Assembly: GCF_014652095.1 (NCBI RefSeq)
Contig: NZ_BMYD01000003.1
Coordinates: 310,001-374,000, forward strand
Length of the DNA: 64,000 nt
Source: Cognatilysobacter bugurensis
GTDB lineage: Bacteria; Pseudomonadota; Gammaproteobacteria; Xanthomonadales; Xanthomonadaceae
Reading direction: 5' to 3'
The notes under the pieces are model-generated. The model was not told the DNA's origin and made no database searches. It saw only the letters and a program-made list of their open reading frames with translations. The translations under genes were made by a program, and so were the position numbers. This document shows positions 1-7,967 of the stretch, one piece after another. How positions within the stretch are numbered: position 1 is the first letter of the stretch; each line of letters starts with the position of its first letter.

Positions 1-215
1 GGCCAACCCCTCTGGCGCCGGGCATGTGTGCGGGCTTCCGGGCCGGCTCGGGCGATGCGCACTGCCTCGTCAACGACACCGCCACGGCGGTGCTGTACCT
101 GGAAGTCGGTGATCGCAGCGCCGGCGACCGAGTGCAGTACCCCGACGATGACCTGGCCGCGCATTACGAGCACGGCGCGTGGCGGTTCACGCATAAGGAC
201 GGCGCGCCCTACTGA
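1..215 (+). CDS. Cupin domain protein, C-terminal part (cut by window start)
   Basis: The reading frame is open from the first bases and stops at 213-215, so only about the last 70 residues are seen. They contain MCAGFRAGSGDAHCLVND, a run of beta-strand-like residues with LEVGDR, and a tail WRFTHKDGAPY. This is the pattern of small single-domain cupins whose C-terminal half carries a conserved YLEVGDR and ends in FTHKDG-type residues. Cupins of this kind bind a metal in a beta barrel; the substrate is unknown. The metal-ligand motif 1 lies outside the window, so activity cannot be judged. The internal ATG at 24 is not the real start. Confidence 0.75.
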   Translation, partial: PTPLAPGMCAGFRAGSGDAHCLVNDTATAVLYLEVGDRSAGDRVQYPDDDLAAHYEHGAWRFTHKDGAPY

Positions 216-347
216 CGGCCGCGACGTTTGCAGACCGGCGCCGGTGCAGGCACGGGCGCGCCGTCACCTTGCCGGAGCTGTGGGCCGCCGAGCTTCATGC
301 CGCATGATGCGCATCCACATGTTGAATGCGTTGATCCGGGAGTTTCG

Positions 348-899
348 ATGTCGATGAGGCATGCGCCTGCGTTCCTGCTCCTGATCGCAGCACTGGCGCC
401 CGGGCTTTCTGTTCGCGCGCAGGAATCGGAGTATCCGCAGCACATGCGCGAAGTGCTCGAAGAGCACATGCGCAATGCCGAGCGGCACCAGGGGCACCCG
501 GGCAAGTTCGCGATGTACCGCCGCTATGTGGAGCTCGACTTCGGCGAGGGCGCGTTCGCCCGCGAATGGACCCGTCGCCACGGCAAGCGCATCGCGGCGC
601 CGCGGCCGCCGTTGCGAGCCGCCGGCGACGGCGACCCGGTCAGCGTGAACCAACCCGCGCCTGCCTATCCGCCCGCGCTTGCCCGCAGCGGGGCGGGCGG
701 CACGGTCGTGCTCGTCCTCAGCGTCGACGCCGAGGGTGCCGTCACGCAGGTCGACGTCGAGACGTCGTCGGGGCATGCGGGGCTCGATGCGATCGCGCAG
801 GCCACCGCGTACTGGTGGCAATTCAGGCCGGCGTACGAACACGGCAACGCGGTGCGGAGCCGTGTCCGCGTGCCGGTGGATTTCGTGCCGCCGCGCTGA
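348..899 (+). CDS. TonB-family C-terminal domain protein (energy transducer-like)
   Basis: The protein has 183 residues. The start at 348 is chosen because GGGAG lies at 338-342 and an N-terminal signal/anchor follows (MSMRHAPAFLLLIAALAPG, Ala-rich to about residue 24). The middle is charged. The C-terminal 85 residues match a TonB C-terminal domain: paired NQPAPAYPP, the strand GGTVVLVLSVDAEG, then DAIAQATAYWWQFRPA. Full TonB proteins carry a long proline-rich linker, which is missing here, so this is a short periplasmic member rather than the canonical energy transducer. No exbB or exbD is adjacent. The role is probably interaction with an outer-membrane receptor or another periplasmic partner (inference). 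Confidence 0.75.
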   Translation: MSMRHAPAFLLLIAALAPGLSVRAQESEYPQHMREVLEEHMRNAERHQGHPGKFAMYRRYVELDFGEGAFAREWTRRHGKRIAAPRPPLRAAGDGDPVSVNQPAPAYPPALARSGAGGTVVLVLSVDAEGAVTQVDVETSSGHAGLDAIAQATAYWWQFRPAYEHGNAVRSRVRVPVDFVPPR

Positions 900-1021
900 A
901 ACCGCGCCGCCCGACGCGGGCAGTCCATGCCGAGATTGCATCCGCCGCGCCCGTGCCGCGGCGGCTTGACCGCGCCGACGCGACCGCCTTTCATGGCGGC
1001 CCCTCCGCACCGGCGCATCCC

Positions 1022-1684
1022 GTGGTCCCCTCGCGTCTGTTCCTGTTGTTCCGGCCGATCCTCGCCGGGGCGAATGCGCGCGACCGCCTCGTCGCCTGCC
1101 TCGGTGCGCTGTTCGGCATCGCGCTGACCGCAGCGGTCACGTCGGCGACGCCGGGCCTCGTGCTCGCCGTGCCGATGGGCGCGACGGCCGTGCTGCTGTT
1201 CGCCGTGCCGTCGAGCCCGCTCGCGCAGCCGTGGCCGGTGATCGGGGGCAATACGGTGTCGGCGGTGGTCGGGCTGCTTGTCGGCGCGCTGGTGCCCGAT
1301 GAGCGACTCGCGGCGGGCGCAGCGGTCGCGTGCGCGATCGCCGTGATGTCGCTGCTGCGCTGCCTGCACCCGCCCGGCGGCGCAGTGGCGCTGCTCGTCG
1401 CCACCGGCGGCGCCGCGGCGTCCGGGCTGTGGTTTCCTGCGGTCGTGGCGGCGAACTGCCTCGTGCTCGTCGGCGCGGGCTGGCTGTTTCACCGCGTGTC
1501 CGGCCACTCCTACCCGCATCGGGCCGCGCTGGCCGCCGCGCCGGAACCGTTCGGCGTAACGGCCGACGACATCGACCGCGCACTCGAAGACGTGGACGAG
1601 GCGTTTGACATCAGCCGCGCCGACCTCGTCGCGCTGCTCGAGCGCGCGGAGGCGCACGCTGCGCAACGGCGTCGGTTGATGTGA
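1022..1684 (+). CDS. HPP family membrane protein with truncated CBS linker
   Basis: About 220 residues. GTG at 1022 is the most plausible start because no in-frame ATG precedes the first membrane segment (SRLFLLFRPILAG). Four hydrophobic segments follow, with the family signature LRCLHPPGGAVALL near residue 120. HPP proteins are inner-membrane proteins linked in plants and cyanobacteria to nitrite transport. Many bacterial members continue into two CBS domains. Here the typical linker is present (VTADDIDRALEDVDE, then DISRADLVALLERAE) but the protein stops right after it, so the CBS pair is absent. The segment upstream of GTG 1022 looks non-coding. Confidence 0.75.
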   Translation: MVPSRLFLLFRPILAGANARDRLVACLGALFGIALTAAVTSATPGLVLAVPMGATAVLLFAVPSSPLAQPWPVIGGNTVSAVVGLLVGALVPDERLAAGAAVACAIAVMSLLRCLHPPGGAVALLVATGGAAASGLWFPAVVAANCLVLVGAGWLFHRVSGHSYPHRAALAAAPEPFGVTADDIDRALEDVDEAFDISRADLVALLERAEAHAAQRRRLM

Positions 1685-1733
1685 TCCCGATGGTCCGCAT
1701 CCACGCCTGCGGTGCGATCGGCAAGAGTGCCGC

Positions 1734-1817
1734 TGACGACTGACGACTGACGACTGACGACTGACGGGTGACGGGTGACGGCTAAGGGCTAAGGGCTAAG
1801 GGCTAACGGCTAAGGGC
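1734..1817. repeat. Degenerate 7-bp tandem repeat, 12 units
   Basis: Twelve uninterrupted heptamers: TGACGAC x4, TGACGGG x2, TGACGGC, TAAGGGC x3, TAACGGC, TAAGGGC. Every unit starts with TGA or TAA, and because the period is 7 the stops fall in all three forward frames. It lies between the HPP gene end (1684) and the converging kinase gene end (1951). The remaining bases of this gap hold nothing else I recognise. Confidence 0.95.
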
Positions 1818-1950
1818 TGGCCGCCGAGCACCGCCGATTGCGAAGGGCGCCGCTTGAACGCTCACGTGCGGCGACGGCGCAGTGTCCACGCGGCCGCGAG
1901 GTGCCTGACCCCCGGGCCGGAACGCATCCCGCCGCAGACGCCCGGCGGCT

Positions 1951-3558
1951 CTACGCAATCAGGCCCTCACGCGCGACCGAGCGGGCACGCCCGGCCTCGT
2001 CGACCAGCCGGATCAGCGCCTCTGCATCGGCCGGCTTGACGAGGTGGTGCGCAAACCCGGCGGCTTTCGACAGGACCAGATCGTGGGCCTGGCCATACCC
2101 GGTCAGTGCGATCAGCAGCGGCGCCGGTTCCGGCGAGCGTTCGCGGATGCGCGCCGCAAGCTCGTAGCCCGTCATGTCGGGCAGGCCGATATCGAGGATG
2201 CAGACCGACGGCGCATAGCCGCCGTCGCGGAACCGGTCGATCGCGTCCTGGGCGAAGAACGCCGTGTCCACGCAGTGCCCGGCGAGGCGCAGCACGTCCG
2301 CCAGCAGGTGGGCCGCGTCGTGGTTGTCGTCGACGATGAGCACGTGCGCCGGCGCGCCTCCAGGTGTCGAGCCGAGCACGTGGCGATCGCCGGTGTCGTC
2401 CAGCTGGCGCGTCAGCGGAAAGCGCAAGGTGAAGCGGCAGCCGCGGTGCGCGCCGTCGCTGTGCGCCTCGACCGTGCCGCTGTGCAGAGCGACCAGGCTG
2501 CGCACGAGCGCGAGCCCGATTCCCAGCCCGCCCTGGGCGCGGTCGGGCGTGCGTTCGGCCTGCGAGAACAGGTCGAACACGTGCGGAAGCAGGGTCGGCT
2601 CGATGCCGATCCCTGTGTCGATCACGTCGAGCCGCGCGCGGTCGCCCTCGGTCGTCAGGCTCACCTGCACGCGCCCGCCCTGCGGCGTGTACTTCGCGGC
2701 GTTGTTGAGCAGGTTCACGACGATCTGCACGAGCCGGGTCCGGTCGCCTTCCACGACGTGGCCCGGCTGCGCGTGCACGGTCAAGGTGTGGCCGCGTGCG
2801 TCGAGCAGCGGGCGCGCCTGTTCGACCGCCGCGGTCACCACGCGCGTGAGCTCCACCGGCTCGAGGTCGAGCTGGATCAGACCACGCGTGACGCGCGAGA
2901 CATCTAGCAGATCGTCCACGAGGTGAGTGAGGTGATTGATCTGGCGTTCGATCACTTCGCCGACCTGATGCACGCGCTGGGGATCGTGCGACACCGCCTT
3001 CAGCAGCTGCGCGGACATGGCGATTGGCGCGAGTGGGTTGCGCAGCTCGTGCGCGAGCATCGCGAGAAACTCGTCCTTGCGCCGGTCGGTTTCGCGCAGC
3101 TCGCTCTGGATCGCCCGCTGGCGTTCGGCAAGCTCCTCGGCGTGGCGTCGCGAGCGCATGAGTTCGCGCTCGTACGCATGGCGCTCCTTCGCAACGAACA
3201 CCGCGATCGTGTGCACGACCGCGTCGCCGCGCCCGTGTCGCGCGGCGTTCACCATGATCGGGATCGTGCCGCCGTCGGCGACCTGCAGGTCCAGCTTCAC
3301 TTCCGACACCGAGCCCTGCATCTGCAGCAGCGGGCCGAAATGGGTCTGGTGGAAGATCCGGCCGCCGACCGTGAGCAGGTCCTGGAACCGGCGGCGCCCT
3401 ACCAGCTCGTTCTCGCTCATGCCGACCCAGCGGCAGAAGGTGCCGTTGGCGCGATGGATCAGGCCGTCATGCCCGGTGCGCAGCAGGCCGCAGGGCGCAT
3501 CGTCGTACGGTGCGTCGCCGGGTGCGTCGACGTCATGCGCAGACACGGGATTCCGCAT
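1951..3558 (-). CDS. PAS hybrid histidine kinase (PAS-HisKA-HATPase-REC)
   Basis: 535 residues, cytoplasmic, with no membrane segment. Order: an N-terminal PAS domain of the RsbP-like type (about 20-125), a short coiled coil, HisKA with phospho-acceptor His170 in LAHELRNPL, HATPase with N box around Asn282/286 and the G1 box DTGIGI at 314-319, and a C-terminal receiver with phospho-acceptor Asp456 in CILDIGLPDM and Lys508. It is a complete hybrid kinase. The start overlaps the end of the RsbQ-like hydrolase gene by 26 bp, so the two are translated from one transcript. The natural inference is that the hydrolase supplies or modifies a small hydrophobic ligand for the PAS domain, as RsbQ does for RsbP in Bacillus. 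No dedicated output regulator is next to it. Confidence 0.9.
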   Translation of the reverse strand: MRNPVSAHDVDAPGDAPYDDAPCGLLRTGHDGLIHRANGTFCRWVGMSENELVGRRRFQDLLTVGGRIFHQTHFGPLLQMQGSVSEVKLDLQVADGGTIPIMVNAARHGRGDAVVHTIAVFVAKERHAYERELMRSRRHAEELAERQRAIQSELRETDRRKDEFLAMLAHELRNPLAPIAMSAQLLKAVSHDPQRVHQVGEVIERQINHLTHLVDDLLDVSRVTRGLIQLDLEPVELTRVVTAAVEQARPLLDARGHTLTVHAQPGHVVEGDRTRLVQIVVNLLNNAAKYTPQGGRVQVSLTTEGDRARLDVIDTGIGIEPTLLPHVFDLFSQAERTPDRAQGGLGIGLALVRSLVALHSGTVEAHSDGAHRGCRFTLRFPLTRQLDDTGDRHVLGSTPGGAPAHVLIVDDNHDAAHLLADVLRLAGHCVDTAFFAQDAIDRFRDGGYAPSVCILDIGLPDMTGYELAARIRERSPEPAPLLIALTGYGQAHDLVLSKAAGFAHHLVKPADAEALIRLVDEAGRARSVAREGLIA

Positions 3559-4351
3559 GCGATGCGAGGAATTCGTCCATCGCCGCCATGCTTTCGCACG
3601 GAGCGCTCAGGTGGGGGCAGTGGCCGACGTTATTGATCACGCGCAGCGTGCCGCGCGGCAGCGACCGGGCCAGGAACTCCCCGACCGACCGCGGCGCGAT
3701 GAGGTCGTCGCTGCATTGCAGGACAAGCGTGGGCACTTGCAGCTGCGCGACGTCCGCGCGGTTGTCCGACAGGAACGTGACGCGCGCGAAGTGCTTGGCG
3801 ATATCGGGATCGGTGCGACAGAAGCTGTTCGTCAGTTCGGTCGCCAGATGCGGCTGGTCCGGCGCACCCATGATGACCGGGGCCATCGTGCTGGACCATC
3901 CGAGGTAATTGCTGTCGAGCGTGTCGAGCAGCGAGTCGATGTCGCTGCGGGTGAAGCCACCGACGTAGTCGCCGTCGTTGACGTAACACGGCGACGGCCC
4001 GAGCCAGATCTGCGATTCGAACAACTCCGGCGCGCGCACACCGGCCAGCAGCCCGATCATGGCGCTGACCGAATGGCCGACGAACACCACCGGGCCGCCG
4101 CCGATCGCATGCAGGATCTCGATCAAATCGTCAGCGTGGCCCTCGAGGCGGCCGTGGCGCGTCAGGTCGTAGGCAGCGAGGTCGGATTGCCCGTTGCCGG
4201 CGAGGTCGTAGCACACGACGCGCGCGCGTTCGGCATAACGAGGTGCGACGAGCCGCCACATCGACTGGTCACATCCAAAGCCATGACCGAAGACATACGT
4301 TGGTTGCCCGTCCCCTCGGGACGTCACGTTGAAACGCTTGAGTGTGTCCAT
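3533..4351 (-). CDS. RsbQ-like alpha/beta hydrolase
   Basis: 272 residues, about the length of Bacillus RsbQ (269). Visible features: oxyanion region FGHGFGCDQSMW, YDLAGNGQSD, nucleophile elbow VGHSVSAMIG with Ser94, acid Asp215/216 in CSDDLIAP, and catalytic His244 in NVGHCPHLSAP. All triad residues are present. In Bacillus, RsbQ acts with the PAS domain of the phosphatase RsbP in energy-stress signalling. Here the partner encoded next, with a 26-bp overlap, is a PAS hybrid kinase instead. The start has no strong Shine-Dalgarno, but the N-terminus (KRFNVTSRGDGQP) is typical for the family. Confidence 0.9.
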   Translation of the reverse strand: MDTLKRFNVTSRGDGQPTYVFGHGFGCDQSMWRLVAPRYAERARVVCYDLAGNGQSDLAAYDLTRHGRLEGHADDLIEILHAIGGGPVVFVGHSVSAMIGLLAGVRAPELFESQIWLGPSPCYVNDGDYVGGFTRSDIDSLLDTLDSNYLGWSSTMAPVIMGAPDQPHLATELTNSFCRTDPDIAKHFARVTFLSDNRADVAQLQVPTLVLQCSDDLIAPRSVGEFLARSLPRGTLRVINNVGHCPHLSAPCESMAAMDEFLASHAESRVCA

Positions 4352-4448
4352 CGATCCTCGAACTGCGGTCGGCCAAAAGCCAAGCCCGGGCAGCCCGATA
4401 TTGCAGCGGCCGGCGCGTTAAGAGCGGGTTAAATCCGACCGAAGTATA

Positions 4449-4471
4449 GGGCGGCGCACCAGGCGCCGCCC
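4449..4471. terminator. GC hairpin, possible terminator
   Basis: Perfect 9-bp stem GGGCGGCGC / GCGCCGCCC with a 5-nt loop, between two minus-strand genes and just downstream of the small gene at 4483-4701. There is no clear T tract on either strand, so terminator function is only suggested. Confidence 0.35.
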
Positions 4472-4482
4472 CGGACTTTGGA

Positions 4483-4701
4483 TCAAGCGCGCGTTCGCGT
4501 CGGCACGGCCACCGGGCGCGGCACGTCGGTCGTGGTTTCGTCGATGCGCGTCAGCACGCGTGTGGTGCCGATGCGCTCGATCCGGCCGCCCTCGCGCCGG
4601 AACTCGGCAAGGTGGTCGGCGATGCGCTCACTGGTCAGCTCACGGGACAGATCCGGCGCACGACGCGCGCGCGGGGCAGGTGGGCGGGGGCTCAGACTCA
4701 T
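4483..4701 (-). CDS. Small basic hypothetical protein
   Basis: 72 residues. The ATG at 4701 is preceded by a good AGGAGT Shine-Dalgarno (on the minus strand, 8-9 bases upstream), which fixes this start over a longer frame that begins further upstream. The N-terminus is rich in Arg and Pro (MSLSPRPPAPRARRAPD); the middle ELTSERIADHLAEFRREGG looks like an amphipathic helix; the C-terminus is Thr/Arg-rich. No membrane segment or known motif. I do not recognise a family. Confidence 0.65.
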   Translation of the reverse strand: MSLSPRPPAPRARRAPDLSRELTSERIADHLAEFRREGGRIERIGTTRVLTRIDETTTDVPRPVAVPTRTRA

Positions 4702-5165
4702 GCAGGACTCCTGTCGATGCGATCGCGCAGCGGCGCGATCGAGGCGACCGGCCGTTAAATCGGCCAGTCGAACGGGGCGGCCCGCAGGGGCCGCGCGGAG
4801 CGTGGGCAGGGTACCGCCGCGGCGGCGGTTGGCATGGGCGATCACGCCCAGGGCTCGGGACCTGCAGGCCACGCGGGCTCCCGGCCACCGCGCGTGCGAT
4901 CGAATGCGGGAGCGGCCGGGTGATGCCGCGACATGCGCGGCGACGCCATGGGCGTTCGGAAGGCGCGGCTATTTTACCAAAGGCGCACTGACCGCCCTTT
5001 CACTCGATACACGGAGGACGCAGGCGCCGATCATGGCTGCGCTCGAACCACTGGAGAGACCGCGCCGCTCCGGCGCTCGATGCGCCCGTGACAGGCCGAA
5101 CCCGCGCGCAGTTGACCCGCGGATTCATGGTCCGCGGATTCGAGCGCGCGCTGTTGCAGCTGCGA
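4702..5165. other. Intergenic stretch without recognised gene
   Basis: About 460 bp between the small basic protein gene and the end of msrA, both on the minus strand. It is GC-rich with open frames in most phases, none with a plausible start, Shine-Dalgarno or protein-like composition. A short direct repeat CGCGGATTC occurs twice near 5119-5141. It must contain the promoter of the 4483-4701 gene, but I cannot place it. Confidence 0.5.
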
Positions 5166-5672
5166 TCAATCGGCCTGGCGTTTCGGCAACACCCAGCCGG
5201 GGCGCACGAAGTGGCAGGTGTAGCCATTCGGAATGCGCTCGAGGTAATCCTGGTGCTCGGGCTCGGCTTCCCAGAACTCGCCCACCGGCGCGAGCTCCGT
5301 CACCACTTTTCCGGGCCACAGGCCCGAGGCTTCGACATCGGCAATCGTGTCTTCGGCAATGCGCTTTTGCTCGTCGTTTGCGAAGTAGATCGCCGAGCGG
5401 TACGACAGGCCGCGGTCGTTGCCTTGGCGATTCGGCGTCGTCGGGTCGTGGATCTGGAAGAAGAACTCGAGCAGCGTGCGATAGCTGATCTTCTCGGGGT
5501 CGAAGACGATCTCGATCGCTTCGGCATGCGTGCCGTGGTTGCGGTAGGTCGCATTCGGCACGTCGCCCCCGCTGTAGCCCACGCGCGTGGACACCACGCC
5601 GTCCATCTTCCGGATCAGGTCCTGCATGCCCCAGAAGCAGCCGCCGGCGAGCACTGCGCGTTCGGTGCTCAT
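5166..5672 (-). CDS. msrA: Peptide methionine sulfoxide reductase MsrA
   Basis: 168 residues. The catalytic motif GGCFWG places the active Cys at residue 12, followed by [15 protein letters not shown] and [16 protein letters not shown], all hallmarks of MsrA. It reduces the S epimer of methionine sulfoxide in proteins and free methionine, using thioredoxin. The protein has no signal peptide, so it is cytoplasmic. The only other Cys is near the C-terminus (YTCHFVRPG), a possible recycling residue. Its ATG overlaps the msrB stop by 4 bp (ATGA), so the two are translationally coupled in the order msrB-msrA. Confidence 0.97.
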   Translation of the reverse strand: MSTERAVLAGGCFWGMQDLIRKMDGVVSTRVGYSGGDVPNATYRNHGTHAEAIEIVFDPEKISYRTLLEFFFQIHDPTTPNRQGNDRGLSYRSAIYFANDEQKRIAEDTIADVEASGLWPGKVVTELAPVGEFWEAEPEHQDYLERIPNGYTCHFVRPGWVLPKRQAD

Positions 5673-6118
5673 TTCACGTCCTCCACCTGGTCGAGATAGG
5701 CGCCGTAGCCCTGCGCCTCCATATCGTTGCGGTGGACGAAGCGAAGCGATGCGGAGTTGATGCAGTAGCGCAGGCCGCCGCGATCGCGCGGGCCGTCGGG
5801 GAAGACATGGCCGAGGTGGCTGTCGCCGTGCGCCGAGCGCACTTCGATGCGACGCATGCCGTACGTCGTGTCGTTGAGCTCTTTCACGTGCGCGGGTTCG
5901 ATCGGCTTAGTGAAGCTCGGCCAGCCACAACCCGATTCGTACTTGTCGCTCGATGCGAACAGCGGCTCGCCCGACACGATGTCGACGTAGATGCCGGGCT
6001 GCTTGTTGTGCAGGTGCTCGCCGCTGCCGGGCGCTTCGGTGCCGCTTTCCTGCGTCACGTGGTACTGCTGCGGAGTGAGACGGGCGATCGCGTCCGCGCT
6101 CTTGCTGTAGGAAGTCAT
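5669..6118 (-). CDS. msrB: Peptide methionine sulfoxide reductase MsrB
   Basis: 149 residues. The catalytic Cys119 sits in [10 protein letters not shown] and a second Cys64 in [17 protein letters not shown] is also diagnostic. The two CxxC pairs that bind zinc in many MsrB proteins are absent, so this is the zinc-free form. It reduces the R epimer of methionine sulfoxide, complementing MsrA encoded immediately downstream. No export signal, so it should work in the cytoplasm with thioredoxin. First gene of the two-gene operon; its promoter should lie just upstream of 6118. Confidence 0.97.
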   Translation of the reverse strand: MTSYSKSADAIARLTPQQYHVTQESGTEAPGSGEHLHNKQPGIYVDIVSGEPLFASSDKYESGCGWPSFTKPIEPAHVKELNDTTYGMRRIEVRSAHGDSHLGHVFPDGPRDRGGLRYCINSASLRFVHRNDMEAQGYGAYLDQVEDVK

Positions 6119-6310
6119 CGACGCCTCGGGCTGTGGCCGTGAGCCTGTTAGATAAGGCTGTTCGCGGTGAACTCAACGTCCACGGCGCAATGGGTCACCC
6201 CGACTTCGTCTCCGCTTCACACTGCGCACGTCGAGCGCTCACGCACCGGCGCGAAGGTGTGGCCTGGGGCGGGCCATGCACGGCCGGTCCACGAGACAGG
6301 AGACAAGACC

Positions 6311-6913
6311 ATGACGAGCGGTTTCGGATGGGCGGGTGACTGGCGCAGCAGCGGCTGGCGCAAGTTGATGTGGGGCGGTGCGGCGGCGTTTCTCGCGTGG
6401 CCGCTGATTGCGATGCAGTTCGGCGTGCCCGGCGTGAACTGGACCGCGAGCGATTTCATCGTGATGGGCGTGTTGCTCGGCGCGGCCGGCGGCGCGGTGG
6501 AGCTGGGTGCGCGGATGTCGCCGCACCCGGCCTATCGCGCAGGCGCCGCGGTCGCAATCGGCGGTGCGTTTCTGATTGTGTGGATCAACCTCGCAGTCGG
6601 TGCGATTGGCAGCGAGGACAACCCCGCGAACCTGATGTACGCGGGCGTTCTGTTGACCGGCCTCGTCGGTGCCGCACTCGCGCGTTTGCGCGCGCGCGGC
6701 CTCGTGCGCACGCTGTTGGCGATGGCGGCCGTGCAGGTGCTGGTGCCGTTCGTCGCGGTGATGCGCGGCCTCGTCGAGCCCGCCACGTCGCTGACGGAAC
6801 TCGCCGGCGTCACGCTGTTCTTTCTGGCCCCGTGGCTGCTGTCTGCGGCGCTGTTCGCGCTCGCGGCACGCGCCGAGGCCGCGCCGCGCGGCGTCCAGGG
6901 CTCCGGCGGATAA
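6311..6913 (+). CDS. Multi-pass membrane protein of unknown function
   Basis: 200 residues. ATG 6311 follows an AGGAGA-type Shine-Dalgarno at about 6297-6303. There are roughly six hydrophobic segments (about residues 20-38, 47-65, 77-97, 107-125, 134-152 and 163-187), so it is an integral inner-membrane protein. The fourth loop carries GSEDNPANLMYAGV, resembling the conserved loop of small permease-like proteins, but I cannot assign a family. The C-terminus is short and Ala/Arg-rich. It is followed after 20 bp by another small membrane protein gene, probably co-transcribed. Confidence 0.75.
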   Translation: MTSGFGWAGDWRSSGWRKLMWGGAAAFLAWPLIAMQFGVPGVNWTASDFIVMGVLLGAAGGAVELGARMSPHPAYRAGAAVAIGGAFLIVWINLAVGAIGSEDNPANLMYAGVLLTGLVGAALARLRARGLVRTLLAMAAVQVLVPFVAVMRGLVEPATSLTELAGVTLFFLAPWLLSAALFALAARAEAAPRGVQGSGG

Positions 6914-6933
6914 CGGCGCGGATGGGAGCGTCG

Positions 6934-7107
6934 ATGAAAAGACAACGTGCGGTGGCCACCGCGCTGTTCGTCCTGGGAGCGGCGCTGATGGCGATGATGA
7001 TCGTCGTCGAGAGCGAGCCCGGCGCGATCCCGCTGCTGCTCGTGATCGTCGGCGGCGGGTGGTGGCTCGTGTTGCGTCGGCGCATGCGCGCTCGGCGCGG
7101 TCCATGA
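6934..7107 (+). CDS. Small two-segment membrane protein
   Basis: 57 residues. ATG 6934 has GGGAG at about 6924-6928. The sequence starts MKRQRAVATALFVLGAALMA, with a second hydrophobic stretch IPLLLVIVGGGWWLVLRRR and a basic tail, so a helical hairpin with both ends cytoplasmic is likely by the positive-inside rule. No family recognised. Likely in an operon with the membrane protein gene 20 bp upstream. Confidence 0.6.
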   Translation: MKRQRAVATALFVLGAALMAMMIVVESEPGAIPLLLVIVGGGWWLVLRRRMRARRGP

Positions 7108-7155
7108 CGCCGCCGACGCCGCGGGACACACCCGCGTGCGTCGCGGTGGCCTGCG

Positions 7156-7905
7156 TTACACGGCGCGCGCGGCCATCCACAGCGCCATGCCGACCATCAT
7201 CAGGTTCTCGGTGAGCGACACTGGCCCGAGCGGCACGCGGCTGTCGCCGCCAACGCAGGCGCACTTGATCTCGCGCTTGTCGATGTAGACCGCCTTGAAC
7301 ACCGACGCCGCGCCGATGCCGCCGATGAACAGCGCGATCGGGATCGACAGCGCGTGCAGTGCGCCGGCCACCATGAGCACGCCCGCTGCGCCCTCGAGGA
7401 ACGGATACAGGTAGGCATACGGCAGCCAGCGTTTTGCAAGCAGGTCGTAGCCGAGGAACATGCTCGAGAAGCGTTCCACGTCCTGCAGCTTGAGCAAGGC
7501 GAGCACGCACATCGATAGGCCGATAAACCACTCGACCGCGCGCACCGTGAACGGCGTTTCGAACACGGCTTGGCTCACCGCGCCGGCCATGAGGGCGGTC
7601 ATCGCAAACACCGCGATCACGGGCAGGTAGCTCGTCGCCTTCGGGTCGCGCACGCGCAGGCCGAAATGGCGTCGAAGATCGTCGTAGCCTCCGATGCGCG
7701 CACCCTCGATGAACACCTGCGGCGTCGTGGCCACCCCATGCTCGGCCTTGAACGCATCGGTCTGCTCGCGCGTGGTGAGCCAGCGGTCTTCGACTGTATA
7801 GCCACGACGGCGCAGCAGCGCGAGCGCCTTGAGCCCGAATGGGCAGACGTGCTTGGGCATGACCATGCGGTGGAGCGTGGCGCGGCGGTCGGCCGAGGCG
7901 TTCAT
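7156..7905 (-). CDS. Glutaredoxin-MauE/DoxX-type membrane fusion protein
   Basis: 249 residues. Residues 15-85 form a glutaredoxin-like domain with a CPFG active site (21-24), TTPQVFIEG (the cis-Pro loop) and GGYDDL. Residues about 93-245 form four membrane helices of the MauE/DoxX type, with a cytoplasmic or periplasmic CxC (KCACVGG) near residue 215. MauE-like proteins handle disulfide redox chemistry in the membrane, so this is probably a one-piece thiol redox protein. The start has AGGAGT upstream. It is transcribed away from a MerR regulator from a promoter that carries an almost exact mer operator, which suggests induction by a thiophilic metal or a thiol stress. Confidence 0.85.
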   Translation of the reverse strand: MNASADRRATLHRMVMPKHVCPFGLKALALLRRRGYTVEDRWLTTREQTDAFKAEHGVATTPQVFIEGARIGGYDDLRRHFGLRVRDPKATSYLPVIAVFAMTALMAGAVSQAVFETPFTVRAVEWFIGLSMCVLALLKLQDVERFSSMFLGYDLLAKRWLPYAYLYPFLEGAAGVLMVAGALHALSIPIALFIGGIGAASVFKAVYIDKREIKCACVGGDSRVPLGPVSLTENLMMVGMALWMAARAV

Positions 7906-7933
7906 GGCAGGACTCCTGAAGGCAGTGCATGCA

Positions 7934-7964
7934 GGCTACAGTCCGTACCTGAGTACGGAGTCAA
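7934..7964 (-). promoter_or_regulatory. mer-type promoter/operator for the glutaredoxin-MauE gene
   Basis: On the minus strand: -35 TTGACT (7964-7959), then a spacer holding the perfect dyad TCCGTAC-N4-GTACGGA (7942-7959), then a weak -10 at about 7940-7934. The -35 to -10 spacing is 18-19 bp, the over-long spacing that MerR regulators correct by DNA distortion. TTGACTCCGTAC...GTACGG is essentially the published Tn501/Tn21 mer operator. It lies between two divergent starts (7905 and 7968), so it should also control the regulator. Confidence 0.85.
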
Positions 7965-7967
7965 GCG

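Noticed and set aside
665-1666. Long minus-strand open frame opposite the TonB/HPP genes, and many similar long antisense frames
   Set aside because: High GC makes long antisense frames common; compositions are Arg/Ala-rich without motifs, while the opposite strand encodes recognisable proteins.
1734-1817. CRISPR-like array
   Set aside because: Units are 7 bp with no spacers; this is a simple tandem repeat. No cas genes or other direct-repeat arrays were seen in the window.
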